Assembly (NCBI GenBank): GCA_018971525.1
Contig: JAGXAR010000010.1
Span: 1 to 64,000 of the forward strand
From: Nitrospirota bacterium
GTDB taxonomy: Bacteria; Nitrospirota; Nitrospiria; Nitrospirales; Nitrospiraceae
Length of the DNA: 64,000 nucleotides
Reading direction: 5' to 3'
Within the stretch, counting starts at the first letter, position 1; every line of letters begins with the position of its first letter. The position numbers were made by a program, and so were the translations under genes. Positions 45,271 through 53,572 of this stretch are shown here, one piece after another. The notes under the pieces are model-generated. The model saw nothing but the letters and a program-made list of their open reading frames with translations, had not been told where the DNA came from and searched no databases.

Positions 45271-46899
45271 ATGGACTCTATTCTTTACATCTTCCTTCCC
45301 TGCAAGAAGGTCTACCCCATTGGTGTGACCTATCTCGCTGATTTTATTCATCGGCGCAAGCCGGAGGTACGACAGCGTATCCTCGATCTATCCCTCTTTC
45401 CCGACGCCCAACGGAGCAACGCGGTCCGCGATGCCGCAACCGAGTTCAAACCCGACCTCGTCTGTTTCTCCTGGCGCGACATTCAGATCTTTTCCCCGCA
45501 CGAGGGAGACTCCTCGCTGGAACATGCCTTCAACTTCTACTTTGCGAGCAACCCCCTCAAGCGGATTACCGCCTCGTTTGCTGGGCTGCAGCAACTCTAC
45601 CGTTACTACAGTCATATCAGGGCGGCACTCTCCTATCCCTGGTTGATTGCGAAGGAGTTCCCGAAGGCACAGATCATGATCGGTGGGGGGGCCTTTACCG
45701 CCTTTGCCGACCAACTCATTCAGAAACTCCCGGAAGGCACCATCGGGATACTCGGGGAAGGTGAAGACGCCATACTCAAGATGGTTGAAGGCCAGTCGCT
45801 GGAGAACGAGCGCTACATCCTCCGGGAGGGAAAGACCGTTCGAAAGGGCCAGCAGGGCGCGCCGGCCCTTCTCGATGCGCTCACCGTCGACTTGCCCTAC
45901 CTGACCTCGATCTTCCCGCAATACAAGGATTACATTGGTGAGTCCATCGGGGTTCAGTCGAAGCGGGGCTGCCCCTACGACTGTGCCTTCTGCCTCTACC
46001 CTTACATTGAGGGGAAGCGTGTGCGCTATCGGCCCCCCTCCATGGTCGTCAAGGATATCTCTCAGCACTACCATCAATGGGGCGCCAGGCGATTCTGGTT
46101 CACGGATGCCCAGTTCATTACAGGGAAAGAAGCCTATCCCCAATGCACCGAGATCCTTGAACGGATTCTCGCTGAGAAGTTGGAGATCGAATGGTCCGGC
46201 TATATCCGAACATCGCTGATCACCCCGGAATTGGCAAAACTGATGGTGCGGTCCGGCGTCGGCGATCTCGAAGTCGCCATTACCTCAGGCTCCCAAGAGG
46301 TGCTGAACGACCTCCACATGGGATTCAAACTTGAGCGGCTGTACGATGGCTGTCGCTATCTGGCGGAAGCGGGGTTCAAGGGGAAAGTCATCCTCAACTA
46401 TTCGCTGAACAGTCCAAAGGAAACCGAGGAGTCCTTGCTCCAAAGTGTGGAGTCCTATAAGAAGGTGGCCGCGATCCTTGGTGAGGAGCGGGTCTTCCCC
46501 CTGATGTTCTTTTTGGGCATTCAACCGAACACCGACCTGGAACAACGGCTCTTAGAAGAAGGGTACCTCTCGGCCGGCTATAACCCTCTGATGCTGACCC
46601 CGACGAGTATCAGAAAGCTCCTCTATAACCCGGCACCGTTGAACTCATTCATCGCCAAGGCCTGCCTCAGGGCCTGGGAACGAAAAGAAGGAAGCCGGGA
46701 CCCTCGGAAGTGGACGGGATCCCTGTCCCAAACTCCAAAAGAATCAGGCCCCTATGCCGATAAGAGTTTGATCCGGGGGATCGAAGGAAACTCCGGACGC
46801 GATGCCCTCCTGTCTCTGGAAGAGATCCTCCGCTCCCGACAATCGCTGCGCGCCGCAAAGGATTCAGGCGAAAAATCCGTCGTAACCCCGGGGGCCTAG
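45271..46899 (+). CDS. Radical SAM protein with B12-binding-like N-terminal domain
   Basis: The 542-residue protein has a Rossmann-like N-terminal part (about 1-190, IMIGGGAFTAFADQLIQKLP..ILGEGEDAILKMVEG) like B12-dependent radical SAM enzymes, but I see no DxHxxG cobalamin-ligand motif. The radical SAM cluster motif CPYDCAFC gives Cys234, 238 and 241, followed by FWFTDAQF and EVAITSGSQEVLNDLHMGF. It lies upstream of the PCP_red gene cluster on the same strand, 157 bases away. Substrate unknown. Confidence 0.82.
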   Translation: MDSILYIFLPCKKVYPIGVTYLADFIHRRKPEVRQRILDLSLFPDAQRSNAVRDAATEFKPDLVCFSWRDIQIFSPHEGDSSLEHAFNFYFASNPLKRITASFAGLQQLYRYYSHIRAALSYPWLIAKEFPKAQIMIGGGAFTAFADQLIQKLPEGTIGILGEGEDAILKMVEGQSLENERYILREGKTVRKGQQGAPALLDALTVDLPYLTSIFPQYKDYIGESIGVQSKRGCPYDCAFCLYPYIEGKRVRYRPPSMVVKDISQHYHQWGARRFWFTDAQFITGKEAYPQCTEILERILAEKLEIEWSGYIRTSLITPELAKLMVRSGVGDLEVAITSGSQEVLNDLHMGFKLERLYDGCRYLAEAGFKGKVILNYSLNSPKETEESLLQSVESYKKVAAILGEERVFPLMFFLGIQPNTDLEQRLLEEGYLSAGYNPLMLTPTSIRKLLYNPAPLNSFIAKACLRAWERKEGSRDPRKWTGSLSQTPKESGPYADKSLIRGIEGNSGRDALLSLEEILRSRQSLRAAKDSGEKSVVTPGA

Positions 46900-47056
46900 A
46901 TCCGATCAACCGGCCCCGCCGACGCCTTGCATTCCATTTTAGGCCGGTGTTATCATGCGCGTTCCTTGAGGCTGGGAAAGTACGTCAACCGTTTGGAAAT
47001 TTTGACAATTACTCTCGTTCGCCCTGGCCTGGAGGGCATCCGGAGGAGACATCTCA

Positions 47057-49174
47057 ATGTATAAGACGATCTATGTGCCGGTCGATAACTCCGACCATTC
47101 CAATACAGCAGTCGACGTCGGAGTTCACTTCGCCAAAGCCTTCGGCTCGAAGATCGTGGGCAGCCACGTCTATGCGGCCAAAATGCATGACAAACGCTTC
47201 AAACAGATGGAAGCGGGCTTGCCCGAAGAATACCACGATGAAAAGGAACTCGACCGGCAGCGCCAAATCCACGATTCACTGATTACCCGTGGTCTCCAGA
47301 TCATCACCGACTCCTACCTCGACTACGTCGATAAGAAATGCGCGGAAAACAACCTGCCCATCGAGCGCCGCTCGCTCGAAGGCCGGAACTGGAAAGTGCT
47401 GGCCGAAGACATCAATACCAATGCCTACGATCTGGTCATCATGGGCGCCCTGGGTGTCGGCGCGGTGAAGGACAGCGTAATCGGCAGCAACACCGAGCGC
47501 GTACTGCGTCGCGTGCGGAATTCGGACATGCTGATCATCAAGCAGACCCAGCCCATGACCGGCGGCAGAATCGTCGTCGCGGTGGACGGCAGCCCCTATT
47601 CATTCGGCGGGCTCATGACCGGCCTGGCACTGGGTAAGGCTTTCAATATGCCGGTCGAAGCCATCTCGGCCTTCGATCCCTATTTCCATTATGCCGCCTT
47701 CCATAGCATCTCCGGTGTCCTCAACGAGGAAGCCGGCAAGGTATTCCGATTCAAGGAGCAGGAAAAGCTCCACGAAGAAATCATCGACAGCGGCCTCGCG
47801 AAGATCTACCAGTCGCACCTCGACATCTGCCGCGAAATCGCCCAGGCCGAGCAAACCGACGTCAAGACGACCCTGCTGGACGGCAAGGCCTTTGAAAAGA
47901 TCATTCAATACGTGCGCAAGGATATCCCGGCATTGCTGATCGTCGGACGGATCGGCGTGCACAGCGACGAGGATATGGACATCGGCAGCAACACGGAAAA
48001 TCTCTTACGGTCCGCGCCCTGCAATATCCTGGTGTCGAACCGGAAATATGTGCCGCCGATCGATACGTTGGCTGAATACACCATCGCCTGGACGGAAGAA
48101 GCCCTCCGCCGAATGGAAAAGATCCCGGTCTTCGCAAGAGGCGTGGCCAAGACGGCCATCCACCGCTATGCCATCGAAAAGGGCCACACCATCATCAGCA
48201 ACACAGTCGTCGATACGGCCGTGGGGCACATCCTGCCCAAGGGCGCGATGGACGCCATGCGCGCGCTGGGTGGCAGCCTGGATGCCGCGGGCATCGACCG
48301 CGACAAGATGCAGGCTGACGAGTCCGTGGCGAAGGATCTCATGGGCTCGACGCTCAGCGGCATGATGACCGAGATCGTTGAAGAGAAACCCAAAGTCAGC
48401 GCCGGCACACAAGCCTACCTGGATCGGATGACACAGAGTTACTTCGTCTGCGACGGCTGCGGCTACATCGGCAAGGGCGAGACGCCCGTGAAGTGCCCCG
48501 TCTGCGCCGCCGGAGGCGACCGCTTCAAACTGGTCGACAAGACAATCTTTGAGGCAGCGGCGAACGCCGAAGGAGCCCTCGAAACCGACCTGGCCTACGA
48601 CGATGTCCCCATGCAATGGACGAAGGACGCCAAGGAAGCAATCCGTGCAGTCCCGGCCGGCTTCCAACGCCGGCGCGCCAAGGCCAAAATCGAAAAGACC
48701 GCTCGCAAGCTCGGCATGACCACGATCACCCTGGAATATGCCGCACCCATGATTCAGGAAGCAGCCTCGGAAGATTACACCCCGATCTTTGCGAACAAGG
48801 GGACCGGCGCCTCAACCGAAGCGCAGGCTACCGTGGCCGCTGCGACGAACGGCACCAACGGCACGACCGCCTCCCACGAGAACGGTCATGGAAACGGAAA
48901 TGGCCACGCGGCGGAACCTGCCTCTCCCTATACCTGGACATCTGAGGCTCAATCACGACTCGAACGAGCTCCTGAAGGGTTCATGCGCGAGTGTACCCGT
49001 GCTCTCATCGAAAAACATGCCGATAAGATAGGCGTCAAGGCCATTACGGCCGAAGTGGCTAATGAGGGTATCGAACAAGCCAAGGACTACATGGCGGAAG
49101 CCATGAAGACCGGAAACCTGAAGGACATGATCGCGAACCTGACCGGCTCATCGAAGTCCGGGGCCAGCCACTGA
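47057..49174 (+). CDS. Fusion of two UspA domains, three PCP_red domains and a rubredoxin-like zinc ribbon
   Basis: Residues 1-165 and about 170-330 are UspA domains; both keep the ATP motif GxxG-x9-G-S (GALG..IGS and GRIG..IGS). Three copies of the PCP_red module follow (about 340-395, 519-566 and 625-680: WT..A..R....P..F.R, then an IT/IS segment). Between the first two lies a CxxC..CxxC ribbon (Cys465, 468, 480, 483). A Gly/Asn/His-rich linker (about 590-622) precedes the last. PCP_red is named from the C terminus of the dark protochlorophyllide reductase B subunit. The stop overlaps the next start by one base. Confidence 0.88.
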   Translation: MYKTIYVPVDNSDHSNTAVDVGVHFAKAFGSKIVGSHVYAAKMHDKRFKQMEAGLPEEYHDEKELDRQRQIHDSLITRGLQIITDSYLDYVDKKCAENNLPIERRSLEGRNWKVLAEDINTNAYDLVIMGALGVGAVKDSVIGSNTERVLRRVRNSDMLIIKQTQPMTGGRIVVAVDGSPYSFGGLMTGLALGKAFNMPVEAISAFDPYFHYAAFHSISGVLNEEAGKVFRFKEQEKLHEEIIDSGLAKIYQSHLDICREIAQAEQTDVKTTLLDGKAFEKIIQYVRKDIPALLIVGRIGVHSDEDMDIGSNTENLLRSAPCNILVSNRKYVPPIDTLAEYTIAWTEEALRRMEKIPVFARGVAKTAIHRYAIEKGHTIISNTVVDTAVGHILPKGAMDAMRALGGSLDAAGIDRDKMQADESVAKDLMGSTLSGMMTEIVEEKPKVSAGTQAYLDRMTQSYFVCDGCGYIGKGETPVKCPVCAAGGDRFKLVDKTIFEAAANAEGALETDLAYDDVPMQWTKDAKEAIRAVPAGFQRRRAKAKIEKTARKLGMTTITLEYAAPMIQEAASEDYTPIFANKGTGASTEAQATVAAATNGTNGTTASHENGHGNGNGHAAEPASPYTWTSEAQSRLERAPEGFMRECTRALIEKHADKIGVKAITAEVANEGIEQAKDYMAEAMKTGNLKDMIANLTGSSKSGASH

Positions 49175-50577
49175 TGGGAAGGTCGCTGCCGGTCCTGAAT
49201 TTCCAGGCGCTAGGGGGAACGCTCGGCTCCATCCAGCAACAAGTATCGCAGTTCTTTACTCCGTCATCCACTGCTCCTGCGCCGCACGACGGCCGGACCG
49301 TCGACGACTTCAAACCCTATCTCATCGCCCTGAACCTCACGAAGCGCTGCAATCTCAAGTGCGACCATTGCTATCTCGACGCGACGACAAAATCCGCCGG
49401 CGGGGATGACGAACTCTCGACCGAAGAATGCTACAAGCTCATCGATCAAATTGCCGAGGTCAACAAGGGCTGCCTCCTCGTGATCACAGGCGGTGAACCG
49501 CTCGTCCGTCCTGACATCCTCGACATCGCGCGCCACGCCGTGAAACTCGGCTTCATGGTCGTGTTCGGGACCAACGGCATGTTGATCAACGACCGGATCG
49601 CGAAGGACCTGGTCGAGATCGGCGTGATGGGCATGGGCATCAGTATCGATTCGCTCGACCCCCAGAAGCATAATCATTTCCGTGGCGTGCCGGGCGCATG
49701 GGAAGCCGCACTCGCAGGCATCGAGGCCTGCAAACGGAACGGCTTGGCCTTCCAAGTGCACTTCAGCGCGCAGCCCATGAATTACCAGGAATTGCCTGCC
49801 GTGATCGATTGGGCGCACCAGCTTGGCGCCAAGGTGCTCAATGTCTTCTTCATGGTCTGCACGGGCCGCGGCGAAGAACTCACCGACATCACCCCGGCTC
49901 AGTACGAAGAGGTGCTCGGCTACCTCGTCAACTGTCAGGATAATTACAAGGGCATGCTCGTTCGGGCACGCTGTGCGCCGCACTTCAAACGGCTGGCGTA
50001 CGAGAAGGACCCGAACTCTCCGATCACCAAAGCGACAGGGTATATGGGCGGCGGCTGCCTTGCGGGCACCAACTATGCGCGCGTGACTCCCAACGGCGAA
50101 TTGACCCCTTGCCCCTACATGCCGTTGTCAGCCGGGAATATCCGCGATACAAGCTTCGTAGACCTGTGGGAAAAATCCGACGTCTTCAATTCCTTCCGCT
50201 ATCCGCAACTTAAAGGCAAATGCGGCGATTGCGAATACACGGACATCTGCGGAGGCTGCCGCGCACGCCCCTACGTCGATCACGGTGACTGGCTGGACGA
50301 AGATCAATGGTGCCTCTACACGCCGAAGGGCGGCGAGAAGATCAAAGTCGCATTTAATACGCCTGAGGAAGGCGATGTGGCATGGGATGCGGACTCGGAA
50401 ACACGGCTCAACCGGATTCCCTATTTCTTGCGCGCTATGGTGAAAAAGGGCGTCGAAAAGCACGCACGCGAGAACAGCATCCCCCTGATTACCATTGAGC
50501 TGATGGAAGAACTCCGCAAGAAACGGTTCGGCAACGACGCACCAGTCTTCAATTTCGACGCGAAGGGCAAGGAGTGA
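49174..50577 (+). CDS. Radical SAM/SPASM protein with C-terminal PCP_red domain
   Basis: This 467-residue protein has the radical SAM motif CNLKCDHC (Cys59, 63, 66), GGEPLVRPD, a SPASM-type C-terminal cysteine set (CPYMPLSAGNI, CGDCEYTDICGGC, DQWC), and after residue 400 a PCP_red module (VAWDADSETRLNRIPYFLRAMVKKGVEKHA..LITIELM). The core resembles heme-pathway enzymes of the NirJ/AhbC/AhbD type. Its start overlaps the stop of the UspA-PCP_red gene, so the two are translationally coupled. A tetrapyrrole or peptide substrate is possible; not shown. Confidence 0.88.
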   Translation: MGRSLPVLNFQALGGTLGSIQQQVSQFFTPSSTAPAPHDGRTVDDFKPYLIALNLTKRCNLKCDHCYLDATTKSAGGDDELSTEECYKLIDQIAEVNKGCLLVITGGEPLVRPDILDIARHAVKLGFMVVFGTNGMLINDRIAKDLVEIGVMGMGISIDSLDPQKHNHFRGVPGAWEAALAGIEACKRNGLAFQVHFSAQPMNYQELPAVIDWAHQLGAKVLNVFFMVCTGRGEELTDITPAQYEEVLGYLVNCQDNYKGMLVRARCAPHFKRLAYEKDPNSPITKATGYMGGGCLAGTNYARVTPNGELTPCPYMPLSAGNIRDTSFVDLWEKSDVFNSFRYPQLKGKCGDCEYTDICGGCRARPYVDHGDWLDEDQWCLYTPKGGEKIKVAFNTPEEGDVAWDADSETRLNRIPYFLRAMVKKGVEKHARENSIPLITIELMEELRKKRFGNDAPVFNFDAKGKE

Positions 50578-50646
50578 GGAGTCGGGGATAGGACCGCTCG
50601 GCGGCTCGTAAATTCCTCCACCCTTCCTGCTCACCGCCGCTAATTT

Positions 50647-51159
50647 ATGGACCCACTTCAAAGCATCTTGACAGACCTCAATACGCTGATCCCGATCATC
50701 AATCATTGGTTCCACTTGATGTCTGCGGTCATCTGGATCGGCGGACTCGCGTTCCTCGTCATGGCAGTAACCCCAGGGCTGAAGAAGGCGGTCGCCAAGG
50801 AACAGATCAAGCCGATCACCGATGTGTTCTATCAGCATTACAAGAAAGTCGCGGGCATCCTGCTCGTCGTCCTGCTGTTCACCGGTGGCGTCAACTTCCA
50901 CTATGTCAATCAGGTCATCACTTCGCAAACCGGCAGCGGGATCCAACACCATGCGAAATACCTGACCGTCTTCTTTATCAAACTATTTCTCGTCCTCTGC
51001 CTGCTCACGCTCTTCCTCTATACCGTGCTCTTTAAATCAGACGAGGCAGACGAAGACGAGGAAATATCCTACGAAGCGATCCCCTTCCAGCGAGCCGCGC
51101 TCTGGATCGGCTTCTTCATCATCCTCTGTGCTGCCGCGATGAAACACCTGCATCAGTAG
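50647..51159 (+). CDS. Four-helix membrane protein, CopD-like, histidine-rich
   Basis: The 170-residue protein has four predicted helices (about 20-42, 66-90, 104-130, 146-166). FHLMSAVIWIGGLAFLVMAVTPGLKK resembles the CopD/HemJ-like fold start. Histidines near helix ends (NHWFHLM, YQHYKK, VNFHYVN, IQHHAKY, MKHLHQ) could bind heme or copper. It follows the SPASM gene by 69 bases on the same strand. An acidic loop (DEADEDEEISYE) lies between helices 3 and 4. Function is inferred only from context. Confidence 0.65.
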   Translation: MDPLQSILTDLNTLIPIINHWFHLMSAVIWIGGLAFLVMAVTPGLKKAVAKEQIKPITDVFYQHYKKVAGILLVVLLFTGGVNFHYVNQVITSQTGSGIQHHAKYLTVFFIKLFLVLCLLTLFLYTVLFKSDEADEDEEISYEAIPFQRAALWIGFFIILCAAAMKHLHQ

Positions 51160-51802
51160 TTCGTGCTCGATCATTCCCTCCCTCTTTCGCCCTTCTACCC
51201 ATCATACTGAGCCGACCATCAAATAGTGCGTAGCGTTTGCTCAATAATTGCCTGTTTTCCTGGAGAAACACCACTTGTGAGGAAAGTTATACGCGCACAC
51301 TTTGACGGTCTCATCAGTAATTCGTGAGCCTGTATCTCCAAGAGTATGGGTCGTACTGAATCAGATACACCTCTGCCCTATAATCAATTTCTCCAAATTC
51401 ACTAAACAAATCTCGTTTACTCAATAACTTACCTCACGGATGTTAGTTTGTTCTCTCTGAGAAGACTCTGGTACGAGGGTTGCTGTAGCTCTGGTATCAC
51501 TCGATATGGATATGAATGGTAGGAAGCCGATGGTCAGAAGCTGGAATCTTTTTGGCGAAGCGAGAAGCCGGTGGGTCCCCGCCCAACAGGTAAGTGCCTG
51601 TCACGCAGGTGGGACTACCTCTGGATTGTGCCCATCCGGAGCCCTCCCACCGCCATCCGCTTCCGCCATCGGGGCCGCGTCATGCCCCTCAGCAGCGACG
51701 CGGCCCCCCAATCTGGAAGGGGCCAGCTAAGATATGAAATTCGACCGTAGTCCGGGGAACCAGACCGCTTCATTTCATAGCAACCTTGAGAGGTGTACAT
51801 CA
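51160..51802. other. AT-richer intergenic region with repeats, no recognised gene
   Basis: About 640 bases with lower GC than the rest of the window. Two related 20-base stretches, CGTTTGCTCAATAATTGCCT (51234-51253) and CGTTTACTCAATAACTTACC (51414-51433), lie about 180 bases apart. A short ORF at 51506-51730 shows no protein-like pattern. A promoter-like sequence is listed separately. Confidence 0.5.
51355..51384 (+). promoter_or_regulatory. Possible sigma-70 promoter
   Basis: TATAAT at 51379-51384 is a perfect -10 box. At 17 bases upstream stands CTGAAT, a poor -35 match. It would transcribe towards the ribbon-helix-helix-like gene at 51803. Confidence 0.35.
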
Positions 51803-52207
51803 ATGTCGCTAACTCATCAGGCCACTCCGAGCAACTCGATCAAGAATGAGCGCCGCAGGGGCGCTAGTCAGTCTTCCAGGCCGAGCAAGGCCGGACGACA
51901 ACAACCTCGAACTGTCAGGCTGACCGTCAGCCTCCCTGGTGATCTCGTCGATCGTCTGCGCGATGCGGTGTATTGGACTCCTGACCTGAAACTCGCTTGG
52001 CTGATCGCTCAGTCACTTCAGGCTTCTCTGGCAGATTTGGAAACGTCTCGCCAGGGTCCTTTCCCGAAACGGATGATGGCGCTCCGCTCCGGGCGACCTC
52101 GTTTGGTCGGTCAGTCGATGAAGGTGTACCCTCGTACCAGGGCCAACGCGAATGGTACAGCCCGTCCGCCTGAGGGAATCACTCAGGCCACCCTTGTCAT
52201 CGAGTGA
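51803..52207 (+). CDS. Ribbon-helix-helix-like DNA-binding protein (predicted)
   Basis: The 134-residue basic protein has a disordered N terminus rich in Ser, Arg and Gln and a central segment RTVRLTVSLPGDLVDRLRDAVYWTPDLKLAWLIAQSLQASL that looks like an RHH strand and two helices. The family with RxAVYWTP is known in plasmid and chromosomal hypothetical proteins. ATG 51803 is taken as the start; an upstream ATG at 51734 would add 23 residues. It may regulate the adjacent receiver gene or itself. Confidence 0.6.
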   Translation: MSLTHQATPSNSIKNERRRGASQSSRPSKAGRQQPRTVRLTVSLPGDLVDRLRDAVYWTPDLKLAWLIAQSLQASLADLETSRQGPFPKRMMALRSGRPRLVGQSMKVYPRTRANANGTARPPEGITQATLVIE

Positions 52208-52313
52208 TGGCCAACGAACGGATAGTTCATCCGTGAGTAGGACGTGCTCCTCAATGCCTCTTAAATTTCCTGCTCCAAGTCGCCCTGCCTTCTTATCTCC
52301 CGAAGAGACGCCG

Positions 52314-52718
52314 ATGAATCTCCTAACTGCTCATCCGGCCGCCTTGATTGTCGACGACGACCCCGACATCCTGACTGCCCTTTACGATCTCATTGAATAT
52401 GAGGGCTTTCACGTGACTGGAGTCTCGACCTGTCGCGATGCGCTGACGCAGGCGAAGACTGTCGAATTTGCCGCGGTCTTGCTCGACATTGGAGTATCCG
52501 ATGGAGATGGGGTAGCTGTACTGGAGACAATCCAGGCAATCGCGCCCTCACTCCCCGTAATTGTTCTCACCGCCTTTACATCACAGGACTACCGTACGAG
52601 GTCTTTGTCCAGCGGCGCATTCTCCTGCCTCACCAAACCATACAATCGCGATGTGCTGCGTGCGGTACTACGCCGGGCCGCTGGGGTTGGCCACCCACCC
52701 GCGCCTTCCGATAATTAG
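52314..52718 (+). CDS. Single-domain response regulator receiver
   Basis: This 134-residue protein is a full receiver: ALIVDDDPDILTALYDLI, phosphoacceptor Asp58 in AVLLDIGVSDGDGV, the switch Thr in IVLTAF, and Lys in CLTKPYNRD. There is no output domain. Upstream in-frame ATG 52254 is an alternative start; ribosome-binding sites are poor for both. No cognate kinase lies next to it. The stop is one base before repeat copy B. Confidence 0.88.
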   Translation: MNLLTAHPAALIVDDDPDILTALYDLIEYEGFHVTGVSTCRDALTQAKTVEFAAVLLDIGVSDGDGVAVLETIQAIAPSLPVIVLTAFTSQDYRTRSLSSGAFSCLTKPYNRDVLRAVLRRAAGVGHPPAPSDN

Positions 52719-52843
52719 CAGGCTGCTGAAAATGCCCGCTAACTTTGTTCTCGGCTCATGAAAATCATCAACGTACCCCAGAGGGTACGCCTCCGGTGTT
52801 CACTCGCCTGCGGCCTTGCTAGCGGAGCATTTTGAGCGGCCTG
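52719..52843 (-). repeat. MITE-like inverted-repeat element, copy B
   Basis: Ends CAGGCTGCTGAAAATGCCCG and CGGAGCATTTTGAGCGGCCT are inverted repeats. The inner hairpin GTACCC-CAGA-GGGTAC is identical to copy A, and the flanks CAACGTACCC and GGGTACGCCTCCGGT are shared. The terminal parts have changed together (AAAATG here, AAAAAGT in A). It begins directly after the receiver stop codon. Confidence 0.85.
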
Positions 52844-53261
52844 CAGAGATTGCTACACCTTATTAACGTGGTTCAGCACCTTTCGAGCTTTCGCGCGCAG
52901 CGAGGATCACCCCAGCTACCCCTGAGCGGAACTGAAAGCGAGTGGCTACGCCTGGGAGGAGGTGAGTCTTGGCGTACCGAGGATCGCTGGGAAGGGAAGT
53001 CCGGCCTTTTTGAGCAACCTACGGGAGCACTCCCTCGTCATATCGAACTTACCGATCGACGACTTCAATTGAATCTTCATAATTGTTTTCAGGAGCCGGC
53101 TTGTCTCAGCCCAGTAGCCCGGCCCAGCCGGGCATAACCCAGGCGGCAAAAAAATCCGGTATATTGATTTAATGTGCGCTAGAAGGCTTCTGGGAAACTC
53201 TGTTGACACGCGAGAATTTCAATGGTTCCCCCATGCAGCACCACAAAAGAACACTCTCACT
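52844..53261. other. Intergenic region between repeat copies B and C, no recognised gene
   Basis: About 420 bases. Overlapping ORFs on both strands (101 codons + at 52832, 87 codons - at 52946) have no recognisable motifs and are poor candidates. CCCGGCCCAGCCGGGC near 53118 is a GC-rich inverted repeat. The region may be a decayed insertion, judging from the repeats on both sides. Confidence 0.4.
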
Positions 53262-53383
53262 GGATGCTCAAAAAAGCTGTCCAGCAAGGCCACAGCCGAT
53301 GAAAGCACCGGAGGCGTAGCCTCCGGGCTACGTTGAGGATGCTTTCGAGGCGAGAACGATGCTGGCGGACTTTTTCAGCATCC
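53262..53383 (+). repeat. MITE-like inverted-repeat element, copy C
   Basis: The ends GGATGCTCAAAAAAGCTGTC and GCGGACTTTTTCAGCATCC are inverted repeats. Orientation is opposite to A and B. The inner hairpin reads GTAGCC-TCCG-GGCTAC, so the arm has changed on both sides compared with GTACCC/GGGTAC. GTTGAGGAT and GCGAGAACGA are shared with copy A. Confidence 0.85.
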
Positions 53384-53387
53384 TGCT

Positions 53388-53572
53388 AGGAGCTTGTCCG
53401 ACATTGCCTTCGTGACGAGGCGAAGGAGGTGCGGCCAGATGCGAGACCGCAGGCCCGGAAAAACCGGAGGTGTATTCGCTGGAATACATTGAGGATTTTT
53501 TCTGGCCGAAAACGACGCAGATGGTTGCGGATCGTTCGCCGCAGCAGAAAGGTCAATGTCGGACAGGCTCCT
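53388..53572 (+). repeat. MITE-like inverted-repeat element, divergent copy D
   Basis: The ends AGGAGCTTGTCCGACATTG (53388-53406) and CAATGTCGGACAGGCTCCT (53554-53572) match in inverted form at 18 of 19 positions. Inside, ACCGGAGG.GTATTC-GCTG-GAATAC-ATTGAGGAT corresponds to the core of A-C but with new, still complementary, hairpin arms. The right end reaches the stop codon of the oxygenase gene. Confidence 0.8.

Noticed and set aside
51506-51730. 74-codon ORF in the AT-rich gap
   Set aside because: Low complexity, no family, no start signal.
52832-53209. Overlapping ORFs of 101 and 87 codons on both strands between repeat elements
   Set aside because: They overlap each other and repeat copy B and have no protein-like conservation signal that I can see.
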